64,000 bases of DNA from Spirochaetales bacterium Spiro_07 (GTDB lineage Bacteria > Spirochaetota > Spirochaetia > Treponematales > Treponemataceae). Positions 53,743 through 62,699 of this stretch are shown here, piece after piece. The notes beneath the pieces were generated by a model. It saw nothing but the letters and a program-made list of their open reading frames with translations, was not told the origin of the DNA and did no database searches. Made by a program: the position numbers and the translations under genes. Every line of letters begins with the position of its first letter. Position 1 is the first letter of the stretch. The DNA lies in assembly GCA_001603145.1 (NCBI GenBank), contig LVBI01000004.1, forward strand, positions 1 to 64,000. Reading direction: 5' to 3'.

Positions 53743-55710
53743 ATGACTAAGAAACAGAACAATAAATTACCACATTTGACCGGCACAGCCGTGCCTGTCA
53801 GTGCTTTGAAAACTTCCGAAAGCTGCGGTTGCGGCGAATTCCTTGATCTTATTCCCTTTGCAGAGTTCTGCGCTTCATGCGGGCTAAAGCTTATTCAGCT
53901 TCTGCCTGTAAATGATACTGGAACTGAAAGTTCGCCTTACAGCGCGCTTTCTGCATTTGCGCTCAACCCGATTTATATGCGCCTGCAAGCCCTGCCCGAA
54001 GCTAAAAACTTCAAGGTGCAGATTACAAAGCTTTGCAAGAAACATGCCGGAAAGAGCCGCTTCAACTACCGTGAGCTTAGGCAAGACAAAATAGAGCTTC
54101 TCATCAAGATATTCGGCGAAGAAGCGGACAAGCTGATAAAAGACATCGCGCTTAATAACTGGATTAAGGCGCACGAATGGATTGTGCCTTACGCTGTGTT
54201 TATGCAGAAGAAGCATGAAAATCACGAAGCTTCTTGGAAAAGCTGGGCAGACAATTCTGCCGGCGCGAAAGAGCTGATTCAATCTGAATGGAAGAAAACT
54301 TCAAAAAAGAAGAACCACTATTTCTGGGCGTGGGTTCAGATGCGCCTTGACGAGCAGTTTTCTCAAGCTGCTGAAGAAGTGCGCAAAGCCGGGCTTATTC
54401 TCAAAGGCGACATTCCGATTATGATGAACGAAGATTCGGTTGATGTCTGGTCTTGCCCCGAATATTTCAACATGAGTCTTCGCGCCGGTGCGCCAGCCGA
54501 CGGTTTTAACCCGCTCGGGCAAAACTGGGGCTTTCCGATTTACAATTGGGAAAATCTTAAAGCAGACGATTATTCGTGGTGGAAAAAGCGCCTTGCGAGC
54601 GCTGCAGCTTATTACGATGCATATAGAATTGACCACGTTCTCGGTTTTTTCCGCATTTGGGCTGTGCCTGAAGGCGAAAGAACGGCCGCGCTCGGTTATA
54701 CGCAGCCGCTTGTCTGCATTACAACAAAAGAGCTTGCCGCGCTCGGTTTTACGCCGGAACGCATACGCTGGCTTTCAAAGCCGCATGTGCCTACACGTGA
54801 AATTGAAGCCGTAAACAACAACGACTATCTTGGAACGCACGGCATTCTTCATAAATTGATGGACAGAATCGGCGAAGAAGAGATGTGGCTTTTCAAAGAA
54901 GAAATTGTCACAGACAGCGACATCATGAATGCGGAGCTGCCCGAAGCTGTGAAGAACAGATTGTGCGAATTCTGGCGCAACCGTGCAATTATTGAAGTTG
55001 CAAAAGGCAAGTTTACGCACAACTGGACTTACCGCGACTCAACAGCGTGGAAAAGTCTTTCTGGTGAAGAGCAGCAGCAGCTTGAAACGCTTTTCAAGGA
55101 AAAGCAGGCTAAAATGGAAAAGCTCTGGGAAAAGCAGGCAAAGACCATTCTCGGCGAGCTGACTTCAAGCGTGAGTATGATTCCATGTGCTGAAGATTTG
55201 GGCGTGAACCCCGAATCTGTGCCGCGCGTCATGAAAGCGCTGAACATTTTGAGCCTCCGTGTTATGCGCTGGTCAAGAATCTGGGACGAACCCGGTCAGC
55301 CTTACGTCAAACCTGAAGATTATCCGGAAGTGAGCGTGGCGTGCAATTCTGTGCATGATTCTTCAACAACGAGAGGCTGGTGGCTTAACGAAAATGCGGG
55401 CAAAGATTTTATGCGCGATTTTCCGGCTGAAAATGGAATTACGCCCGACGGCTTTGACGAGCATACGGCGGCATTTGTGCTTAAGACGATTGCAAGCGCA
55501 AAAAGCGCGTTCTGCATTCATCCGCTGCAAGATTTGCTGCATCTTTCGCCGTCTTATTACGACGAAAACCCCGAAAACGAGCGGATAAACATTCCGGGCA
55601 GTGTTACAGACTTCAACTGGACTTACAGAATTCCGAAACCTGTTGCACAGCTTGCAAAAGATAAGGCTTTGATTAATGCCATAAAGGAAATAGTTGCGGC
55701 TCATCGATAA
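53743..55710 (+). CDS. malQ: 4-alpha-glucanotransferase (amylomaltase, GH77)
   Basis: It transfers alpha-1,4-glucan segments in maltodextrin and glycogen metabolism. From ATG 53743 it has 655 residues. GH77 landmarks are LIQLLPVNDTG, SPYSALSAFALNPIY, FNPLGQNWGFPIYNW, the nucleophile region YDAYRIDHVLGFFRIW and the acid/base loop CAEDLG. TAGAAT ends eight bases before the ATG and there is no Shine-Dalgarno site, but the -35 is poor. A large GH13 gene follows 39 bases later. Confidence 0.95.
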   Translation: MTKKQNNKLPHLTGTAVPVSALKTSESCGCGEFLDLIPFAEFCASCGLKLIQLLPVNDTGTESSPYSALSAFALNPIYMRLQALPEAKNFKVQITKLCKKHAGKSRFNYRELRQDKIELLIKIFGEEADKLIKDIALNNWIKAHEWIVPYAVFMQKKHENHEASWKSWADNSAGAKELIQSEWKKTSKKKNHYFWAWVQMRLDEQFSQAAEEVRKAGLILKGDIPIMMNEDSVDVWSCPEYFNMSLRAGAPADGFNPLGQNWGFPIYNWENLKADDYSWWKKRLASAAAYYDAYRIDHVLGFFRIWAVPEGERTAALGYTQPLVCITTKELAALGFTPERIRWLSKPHVPTREIEAVNNNDYLGTHGILHKLMDRIGEEEMWLFKEEIVTDSDIMNAELPEAVKNRLCEFWRNRAIIEVAKGKFTHNWTYRDSTAWKSLSGEEQQQLETLFKEKQAKMEKLWEKQAKTILGELTSSVSMIPCAEDLGVNPESVPRVMKALNILSLRVMRWSRIWDEPGQPYVKPEDYPEVSVACNSVHDSSTTRGWWLNENAGKDFMRDFPAENGITPDGFDEHTAAFVLKTIASAKSAFCIHPLQDLLHLSPSYYDENPENERINIPGSVTDFNWTYRIPKPVAQLAKDKALINAIKEIVAAHR

Positions 55711-55749
55711 ACAGCCGAACTTTCTTAGATTTTGATTTTTGGAGCAGAT

Positions 55750-58700
55750 ATGAACGCTGATAAATTTGATACGATTTTTTCCGCTGAAGAAGAACTTCGG
55801 CTTTCAGAATACCCGTGGTTTGAGTTTCACGTTTCAAGAGAAATGCGCGACCGCTGTCAGTTTGACGGCACACTTTTCGCAACAACCGGCAACGTGATTC
55901 TTGCAAATCTTAAGAACGTCCGTTTGTTCGCCAAGAAAATCAACGACACGATTGACCCGGTTCTTCACCCTGAACAGATGATAAAAGCCGGCCAGCTTAA
56001 CGCGATGGGGCTCATCGACGAGATTTTCCATTATGTGTGCTTCCTTTACCGCCGGGAAGTAAATCCACAGGCGTTTGTTAATTTGCTGAAAATTTGTGAC
56101 GACGAATTCGGCAAAGAAAACATCGACGAGCTACTTCTCGATTTTACAGGCGAGTTTCCGCCGAATGACGTGTACAACAACGTGGTTTTTGCAGAAACAT
56201 ACCTTGAAAGCATCAACCCGGCGACCGGCATAAACAACCGCATAACCACGCTTGAAGAGATGATTCTTCTGCGCCTTGCGAACGAAAACCCGGCGTTTGA
56301 GCCTTTCCTCATGCTGTTCAGCGACAAAAACCTTGCGCAGAACCCGCTTTATGAAAAGCTCTGGCTTAAAATAAAGGAATACTTCGCCGGGCAGCCGAAA
56401 TTCGGCCCGAAAAACAATGACCTGATTACAATGCTCAAAGAGCCTGTCGTTTTCAGCCCGAAAAGCTTGAAAGGCCAGCTCGATTATATCCGCACTTATT
56501 GGGCAGAATTGCTCGGTGACTGGCTCAAGCGGCTTCTTGCCGGAATCGATATGATTTCAGAAGAGGAAAAACCGGCTTGGCACGGCTTCGGCGGCGGCGA
56601 CCTGCCACCGATGGACGCATACAATTATGATTATCTGACAAATGAATACGAACGCTACAGCCCTGACCGCGACTGGATGCCGCGCGTTGTGCTTATGGCA
56701 AAAACCGTGCTTGTCTGGCTTGACCAGCTCAGCAGCAAATATCAGCGCGACATAAAACGCCTTGACCAGATTCCTGATGAAGAGCTTGATTTGCTTGCAC
56801 AGCGCGGCTTTACAGGCTTGTGGCTTATCGGCTTATGGGAACGTTCGCACGCAAGCCAGCGCATCAAGCAGATTAACGGCAACCCCGAAGCCGCCGCGAG
56901 CGCATATAGCCTTGAAGATTACAATATAGCTTCAAACCTCGGCGGCTGGGACGCGCTTGACAATCTGCGCCGCCGATGCTGGCAGCGCGGAATCCGCCTT
57001 GCTTCTGACATGGTGCCGAACCACACCGGTATGGACGCAAAATGGGTTGTTGAGCGGCCTGATTTGTTCATTCAGCGGCGCGACTGCCCGTTCCCGACTT
57101 ATACGTTCAATGGCGAGAATCTTTCGCATGACGGCCGCGTGGGCATTTATCTTGAAGACCACTATTACCAGAAATCAGACTGTGCTGTTGTGTTCAAGCG
57201 CGTAGACAATTACACAGGCGACGTGCGCTACATCTATCACGGAAACGACGGTACTGGAATGCCGTGGAACGATACGGCGCAAATTGACTTTTTGAACCCG
57301 GAAGCGCGTGAAGCCGTAATTCAGGAAATCCTTCACGTTGCAAGAAATTTCCCGATTATCCGCTTTGACGCGGCAATGGTTCTAGCCAAAAAGCACATAA
57401 AGCGCCTTTGGTACCCTGAACCTGGTGCAGGCGGCGACATTGCGACGCGCTCTGAATCAGCGTTGAGCCGCGAAGAATTTGAAGCGCGCATTCCGAATGA
57501 GTTCTGGCGCGAAGTAGTTGACCGCTGCGCTAAAGAAATTCCTGATACTCTGCTTCTTGCCGAAGCTTTCTGGATGATGGAAGGCTATTTTGTGCGCACG
57601 CTCGGTATGCACCGCGTTTACAACAGCGCGTTCATGAACATGCTCAAAAAAGAAGAGAACTACAAATATCGGCAGACGGTCAAGAACACGCTTGAATTTG
57701 ATCCGCAAGTTCTGCGCCGCTTCGTCAACTTTATGAACAACCCAGACGAAGAGACGGCGGTTGCACAGTTCGGCAAAGGCGACAAATATTTCGGTGTTTG
57801 TACGCTCATGGTAACAATGCCGGGCTTGCCGATGTTCGGTCACGGTCAGATTGAAGGCTTCACCGAAAAATACGGCATGGAATATCAGAAGGCATATTGG
57901 AATGAAACGCCCGATTATGATTTGATAGACCGCCATAACCGCGAGATTTTCCCGCTGATGAAAAAGCGCTATCTCTTTGCCGAAGTTGACAATTTTTATT
58001 TTTATGATGTTTGGGATAATGGGCATGTAAACGAAAACGTATTCGCCTATTCAAATGCTTTCGGCGAAGAAAAAGCTGTTGTTTTCTATAACAATGTCTA
58101 CCAGCAGGCTGTCGGCTGGATAAAAGAGTCTTGCCGCTACGCAGTTAAGACTGGCGAAGACAGTGTTGAGCAGCGCACATGCTCAATCGGCAATGCGCTC
58201 GGCCTTTCAACTTCAGACGGAATGTACTGCATTTTCCGCGAACAGCGCAGCAACTTGTGGTACATCCGCACATGCAAGGAAATTCACGAAAAAGGCTTGT
58301 TCCTAAGCCTTAACGGTTTTGAATCGCAAGTTTTGATGGATTTCAGCCAGGTTGAAGACGACGAAACCGGAAAATACCGCATCTTGTACGAAACTCTTGG
58401 CGGCAGAGGCGTTGAAGACATTGAGATTGCGCTTCAAGAGATTTTCTTAAAAGACCTTTACAAAGCTTTGAGCGATTTTGCTTCTAAGGAATTGTTCGAG
58501 AGCTTCAAGTATATCTGCTCTCCGTCGGTTGTGCTGCAGCAGTCAAAGATAAAGCCACCGAAGCTTGCTGATGTCTTGAAGAAAGCCGAAGAACCGGGTT
58601 TAGCTTATTTTGCAAAGCTTGTCGAGTTTGTCCGCGGAAATTACGGCGCGTCTCAGCTTTTTGCAAAATCGCTTATCGATGCTTCTGTTGATGAAAAGAA

Positions 58701-59517
58701 ACTTTGGAAGAGCTTTGCAGCTGACCTAACGCAGATTGCTCAGTTCAAGAGCCTTGCCGAAAAGCCGGGCACAAGCATTTCAAAGCAGGAAATTTCTTAT
58801 ATCCGCGATTTGTACGAAACGCTGCTTGCAAAGCCGCACGGTGCGGAACACGCATTGATTTTTGCCGTTATTAACGCGACACGGCTTGCAATCGGCAAAA
58901 AAGCAACAGCCGCTGACGGTGCAGAGCTTGCACGTTACTGGGGCTTGAGCCGCAAGATGTTTGCCTTGCTTAAAGATGCGGTCTCTGTCGATTCTGATGC
59001 TTATGTTGCACAGCGTCAGACTGTCGCCATGGCGGCGCTTTGCGATGCAGCGGTTTCAGCCAAAACTGAAAAGCTTGCTGCTTTCGAAGTTGTTTCTGCA
59101 TTGTTCAGCGACAAAGAAGCTTATGCTTTGACGGGCTTGAACACATACAATAATGTCCGCTGGTTCAGAAAAGAGCAGATGGAAGCAACGCTGCAGCAGA
59201 TTGCGCTTGCGCAGGGCATTGTGCATTATAAGAAGCTCGGCTTTGAAAAGCTTGCTTCTTTCAACAAGCTGCTGAACAAATACGTTAAAGAAGCTGAATA
59301 TAACGCAGACAATCTGCTTAAGCTTCTTGAACCGCCGAAGCCAAAGGCTAAAGCGGCGGCCAAAAAAGCTGATGCTAAAAAAGGAACTGCAAAGACCGCA
59401 GCCAAGAAGCCAGCCGTCAAAAAAGACGCTGCTTCAAAAGCCGCACCTAAAAAGCCGGCAGCGCTTAAAAAAGCGCCAGCAGAAAAAGCTGTAAAGCCAA
59501 AGAAAACTAAGAAATAA
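55750..59517 (+). CDS. Very large GH13 (alpha-amylase superfamily) protein with histone-H1-like Lys/Ala/Pro tail
   Basis: ATG 55750 follows GGAG; 1255 residues. The N-terminal ~300 residues are unassigned. The GH13 barrel (~335-760) shows DMVPNHTG, the nucleophile in IIRFDAAMVL, the acid/base Glu in LLLAEAFWMMEG and NNPDEETA where the third acidic residue is expected. A long C-terminal region (~770-1190) is helical and unassigned. The last ~65 residues are repeats of AAKK/KKPA-type (KAKAAAKKADAKKGTAKTA), strongly basic like histone H1 or HctA tails. No signal peptide is present, so it is cytoplasmic. With malQ it suggests storage-glucan metabolism; the exact reaction is unknown. Confidence 0.85.
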   Translation: MNADKFDTIFSAEEELRLSEYPWFEFHVSREMRDRCQFDGTLFATTGNVILANLKNVRLFAKKINDTIDPVLHPEQMIKAGQLNAMGLIDEIFHYVCFLYRREVNPQAFVNLLKICDDEFGKENIDELLLDFTGEFPPNDVYNNVVFAETYLESINPATGINNRITTLEEMILLRLANENPAFEPFLMLFSDKNLAQNPLYEKLWLKIKEYFAGQPKFGPKNNDLITMLKEPVVFSPKSLKGQLDYIRTYWAELLGDWLKRLLAGIDMISEEEKPAWHGFGGGDLPPMDAYNYDYLTNEYERYSPDRDWMPRVVLMAKTVLVWLDQLSSKYQRDIKRLDQIPDEELDLLAQRGFTGLWLIGLWERSHASQRIKQINGNPEAAASAYSLEDYNIASNLGGWDALDNLRRRCWQRGIRLASDMVPNHTGMDAKWVVERPDLFIQRRDCPFPTYTFNGENLSHDGRVGIYLEDHYYQKSDCAVVFKRVDNYTGDVRYIYHGNDGTGMPWNDTAQIDFLNPEAREAVIQEILHVARNFPIIRFDAAMVLAKKHIKRLWYPEPGAGGDIATRSESALSREEFEARIPNEFWREVVDRCAKEIPDTLLLAEAFWMMEGYFVRTLGMHRVYNSAFMNMLKKEENYKYRQTVKNTLEFDPQVLRRFVNFMNNPDEETAVAQFGKGDKYFGVCTLMVTMPGLPMFGHGQIEGFTEKYGMEYQKAYWNETPDYDLIDRHNREIFPLMKKRYLFAEVDNFYFYDVWDNGHVNENVFAYSNAFGEEKAVVFYNNVYQQAVGWIKESCRYAVKTGEDSVEQRTCSIGNALGLSTSDGMYCIFREQRSNLWYIRTCKEIHEKGLFLSLNGFESQVLMDFSQVEDDETGKYRILYETLGGRGVEDIEIALQEIFLKDLYKALSDFASKELFESFKYICSPSVVLQQSKIKPPKLADVLKKAEEPGLAYFAKLVEFVRGNYGASQLFAKSLIDASVDEKKLWKSFAADLTQIAQFKSLAEKPGTSISKQEISYIRDLYETLLAKPHGAEHALIFAVINATRLAIGKKATAADGAELARYWGLSRKMFALLKDAVSVDSDAYVAQRQTVAMAALCDAAVSAKTEKLAAFEVVSALFSDKEAYALTGLNTYNNVRWFRKEQMEATLQQIALAQGIVHYKKLGFEKLASFNKLLNKYVKEAEYNADNLLKLLEPPKPKAKAAAKKADAKKGTAKTAAKKPAVKKDAASKAAPKKPAALKKAPAEKAVKPKKTKK

Positions 59518-59523
59518 AGCGAA

Positions 59524-59560
59524 AAGGCTGCCGGACAAGTGTTGTCAGGCAGCCTTTTTT
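59524..59560 (+). terminator. Rho-independent terminator after the GH13 gene
   Basis: Stem AAGGCTGCC/GGCAGCCTT (59524-59532, 59548-59556) plus Ts. The stem sequence equals that of the serA terminator. Confidence 0.9.
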
Positions 59561-59603
59561 GTTGTGCCGTCACTGGCACGGCGGGGCAGACGTGTAAAAC
59601 CTT

Positions 59604-61502
59604 TTAGCGCAAATGAACCATCAGAAGCATTATGTCAGACTGGCGGATGCCCGAAATGCGCCCCGCCTGACCGAGCGTCTGCGGCCTAATCTTTTCAAGC
59701 TTCTGGCGCGATTCAGCTGAAAGGCTTACGACTTTTGCATAATCAAAATCAGCCGGAATCTTTGTTTCGTCCATGCGGCGCATTTTCTCGATGCGTCTGT
59801 TCTGCTTGTCTATGTAATGTTCGTATTTGTAATCAACTAAAGCCGCTTCCCACAAATCTTGCGGATAGCCCGGATTCGGAATATCCGCGAAAAGCTGGTC
59901 TTCTTTGTTTATGGAATTATGCGGCTGCTCATCGGCAAAATCTGCTTCGGCCGGCTCTTCCGTCTGGCGCGCGGCAAAGACAAGCTTTGTAATTTTCGGG
60001 TCTTTGCGAATTTTGGCGATAATCTCTTCTTTTGCGGCCTTGCGCTCGTTTACAGCGTCAAGTTCAGCCTTTGTGCGCAAGCCCGATTCAAAGCCTTTCT
60101 GGCAAAGACGCTCGTCGCAAGTGTCGTGGCGCAGCGCAAGCCTGTATTCGGCACGCGCCGTAAACATTCTGTAAGGCTCTTTTGTGCCGAGCGTAACAAG
60201 GTCATCGATTAAAACGCCGATGTAAGCTTCGCTTCTTGAAAGCACGAGCGGCTCATAAGGTGCAACTTCTGCCGCGCCCTTCGATTTCTGTGCGTGGCAG
60301 TATCTTGAAGCGTTTATGCCGGCCACAAGACCTTGCCCTGCCGCTTCTTCGTAGCCGGAAGTGCCGTTAATCTGCCCTGCGCAAAAAAGCCCCGACATGT
60401 GCTTTGTTTCAAGAGACGGAAAAAGCTGCGTCGGGTCAAGATAATCGTATTCAACAGCGTAGCCCGGGCGCGTTACTACGGCTTTTTCAAAGCCCGGAAG
60501 CGTGCGCAAAAATGCGTCCTGTACTTCTTCTGGCAGAGAAGACGAAAAACCGTTGAGATAAATTTCCTGTGTTGCAAGCCCTTCTGGTTCAACAAAAAGC
60601 TGATGCCTGTCGCGTTGCGGAAAACGGCGCACCTTGTCTTCGATTGAAGGGCAGTAGCGCGGGCCTATGCCTTCGATTTTGCCGCTGAAAAGCGGCGAGC
60701 GGTGTATGTTTTCTCTGATTATTCTGTGAGTTTCCGGGTTTGTGTACACAAGCCAGCACGGCACAGAAGGGCGGTCGACGCGTTCTGTTCTGAACGAAAA
60801 AGGCTGCGGCGTGTCGCCGTTCTGTATGGCGAGCTTTGAAAAATCTACGGAAGAGCGCAAAATTCTTGGCGGCGTGCCTGTTTTTAAGCGGCCAACTGTA
60901 AAGCCGAGCCGCCTTAAGCTTTTGCCCAAGCCTAAAGCCGCCATTTCGCCTAATCTGCCGCACGGCGCATCATATTCGCCGATGAAGATTCTGCCTTCCA
61001 TGAATGTGCCGGTCGTAAGCACAACTGCTTCAGCCGGAATCTGCCGGCCGCGCTCTGTGATTACGCCTTTGCAGTTCAATCTGCCGTCGCTTGTGTTTTT
61101 GAGAGGTTCTGTAATAAGGTCAACGGCTGTGTCCTGCAGCAAATCGAGGTTCGGCTGGTCTTCAACCGTCTTGCGTGCAAGCGAAGAATAAAGCAGCTTG
61201 TCTGCCTGTGCGCGCGGTGCTTGAACTGCCGGGCCGCGGCTTTTGTTCAGCATTCTGAACTGAATCATCGATTTGTCGATGAGCTTTGCCATTTCGCCGC
61301 CGAGCGCATCAATTTCGCGGACGATGTTTCCTTTTGATATGCCGCCGATTGAAGGGTTGCATGACATGCGCCCGATTGCGTCTATTGATTGTGTCAAAAG
61401 CAATGTTTTGAGGCCTGTTCTTGCACACGCAAGTGCTGCCTCTATGCCGCCGTGGCCTGCACCCACGACAATTACGTCATAAGCAGGTGATATAAAGCTC
61501 AT
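59604..61502 (-). CDS. mnmG: tRNA uridine-5-carboxymethylaminomethyl synthesis protein MnmG (GidA)
   Basis: ATG 61502 (MSFISPAYDVIVVG) gives 632 residues, the family length; the track start is 54 codons too early. The FAD site GAGHGGIEAALACARTG opens the protein, followed by MSCNPSIGGISKG and RGPAVQAPRAQADK, both hallmark MnmG motifs, and the C-terminal helical domain (QTLGQAGRISGIRQSDI). With MnmE it modifies U34 of certain tRNAs; mnmE is not in the window. It is divergent from the DUF2156 gene. Confidence 0.97.
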   Translation of the reverse strand: MSFISPAYDVIVVGAGHGGIEAALACARTGLKTLLLTQSIDAIGRMSCNPSIGGISKGNIVREIDALGGEMAKLIDKSMIQFRMLNKSRGPAVQAPRAQADKLLYSSLARKTVEDQPNLDLLQDTAVDLITEPLKNTSDGRLNCKGVITERGRQIPAEAVVLTTGTFMEGRIFIGEYDAPCGRLGEMAALGLGKSLRRLGFTVGRLKTGTPPRILRSSVDFSKLAIQNGDTPQPFSFRTERVDRPSVPCWLVYTNPETHRIIRENIHRSPLFSGKIEGIGPRYCPSIEDKVRRFPQRDRHQLFVEPEGLATQEIYLNGFSSSLPEEVQDAFLRTLPGFEKAVVTRPGYAVEYDYLDPTQLFPSLETKHMSGLFCAGQINGTSGYEEAAGQGLVAGINASRYCHAQKSKGAAEVAPYEPLVLSRSEAYIGVLIDDLVTLGTKEPYRMFTARAEYRLALRHDTCDERLCQKGFESGLRTKAELDAVNERKAAKEEIIAKIRKDPKITKLVFAARQTEEPAEADFADEQPHNSINKEDQLFADIPNPGYPQDLWEAALVDYKYEHYIDKQNRRIEKMRRMDETKIPADFDYAKVVSLSAESRQKLEKIRPQTLGQAGRISGIRQSDIMLLMVHLR

Positions 61503-61685
61503 GTGCTTATTATGCGCAAAACGCACATAAAACGCAATATCTGCAAAAAACGCGCATATTTGCAGTGTTTGACGACATGTCATTGCCCGGCTTGACCGGG
61601 CAATCTTGAAACTTTTGTTATAACGCGGAAGAATCGCCGTTGCTGTTTGACATTTGCATTTCAAATCATTAAGCTCAGTTTTATG
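61500..61685. promoter_or_regulatory. Divergent predicted leaderless promoters of mnmG and the DUF2156 gene, with a dispersed palindrome between
   Basis: Minus: TTGCGT (61537-61532), 17 bases, CATAAT (61514-61509), six bases, ATG 61502. Plus: TTGACA (61647-61652), 17 bases, TAAGCT (61670-61675), seven bases, ATG 61683. A GTCATTGCCCGG-CTTGA-CCGGGCAATCT palindrome (61578-61605) lies between them. Confidence 0.75.
61578..61605. repeat. Dispersed intergenic palindrome (GTCAT family), clear copy
   Basis: The stem ATTGCCCGG/CCGGGCAAT around CTTGA is flanked by TGTC and CTTG. It matches the 9075 copy in plan and loop. Confidence 0.7.
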
Positions 61686-62555
61686 AGCAAAATCCCTGAA
61701 TATCCGGAATCTGCGGCTTTTTCAAAAGACCTAAAAGACACAATTGAGCCTGTCTTGAACAGCTTGCAAGACGGAATTTCAGAGCTGACCTTTTACAGCT
61801 TGCTTATTCATAAAGAAAAATATGACTACAGGTTGAGCAGCACAAAATCCGGGGCGCTGCTGCTTTTGCGCAAAAAGAACGGAAAAGACTATTTCGTGCC
61901 GCTTAACGCCATGCCGTCTGCTGCTGAAATTGAAATGCTTGCAAAAGACGGCTTCAAGCCAGTGCTTATCGGCGAATCAATTCTAAAAGCTTTTTTGCAG
62001 AACGCACCTGAAAAGGCAGGGCTTTTTGCAGCAGACCGCGACAACGCAGATTATGTCTATCTTAAGACAGACCTTGCAGAGCTTAAGGGCAAGCAGTTCC
62101 ACAAAAAGAAAAATCATGTGAATTCGTTTGTAAAAGCTTATTCGCCGGAAGTTGAGCTTTTGACGGCGCAAAACGTGCATGACGCAGAAGTCGTGCTCGA
62201 AGCCTGGCAGCAAGAGCACCTCGACATTCAGTCTGATTATGGAACGGCAAAAGCAGCATTGCAGCTTGTGGGCGAAGCACCGTTTTTCGGTATAATCGTT
62301 TATGTTGAGTCTAAGCCGGTGGGCTTTGCGCTTGGCGAAACATTGTGCGGCGGCGAAACTTTCTGCACGCACTTTGAAAAAGGCATAGAAAGCTACAAAG
62401 GCATTTACCAATATCTGAACCAGATGACCGCCGCACGGCTCAGCGACGAGATTCAGTTTATAAACCGCGAGCAAGATTTGGGCGATGAAGGCTTGCGCCA
62501 GTCAAAACTGACGTACAGACCGTGCAAATTCATTGAAAAATACACGCTCAAGTAA
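61683..62555 (+). CDS. DUF2156 / phosphatidylglycerol lysyltransferase C-terminal-domain protein
   Basis: ATG 61683 (MSKIPEYPESAAF) is chosen from the promoter; the track start is the TTG of the -35. It has 290 residues. It resembles the GNAT-like DUF2156 fold: a D-x-x-Y-V-Y motif (NADYVYLKTDLAELKGKQFHKKKNHVNSF), a middle acyl-acceptor stretch (FFGIIVYVESKPVGFALGE) and the ending FINREQDLGDEGLRQSKLTYRPC. The long integral-membrane part of full MprF is absent. Stand-alone members are of uncertain function; aminoacyl or acyl transfer is likely. Confidence 0.85.
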   Translation: MSKIPEYPESAAFSKDLKDTIEPVLNSLQDGISELTFYSLLIHKEKYDYRLSSTKSGALLLLRKKNGKDYFVPLNAMPSAAEIEMLAKDGFKPVLIGESILKAFLQNAPEKAGLFAADRDNADYVYLKTDLAELKGKQFHKKKNHVNSFVKAYSPEVELLTAQNVHDAEVVLEAWQQEHLDIQSDYGTAKAALQLVGEAPFFGIIVYVESKPVGFALGETLCGGETFCTHFEKGIESYKGIYQYLNQMTAARLSDEIQFINREQDLGDEGLRQSKLTYRPCKFIEKYTLK

Positions 62556-62699
62556 TGCAGCACTTTAATGTGCAGCCCGGCAAAAATTGGTATATTCTAA
62601 AAGCAAAAAGCAAAATCATAAAGACAAAACGGAAAAACTCTGTTATATTGTTGAAAACTTCAGACATGGGTTCTTGCTTGCACCTTATGGGAGGAAATT

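Noticed and set aside
62556-62699. Riboswitch or attenuator before threonine synthase
   Set aside because: No leader peptide, strong hairpin with T-tract or known riboswitch core could be identified.
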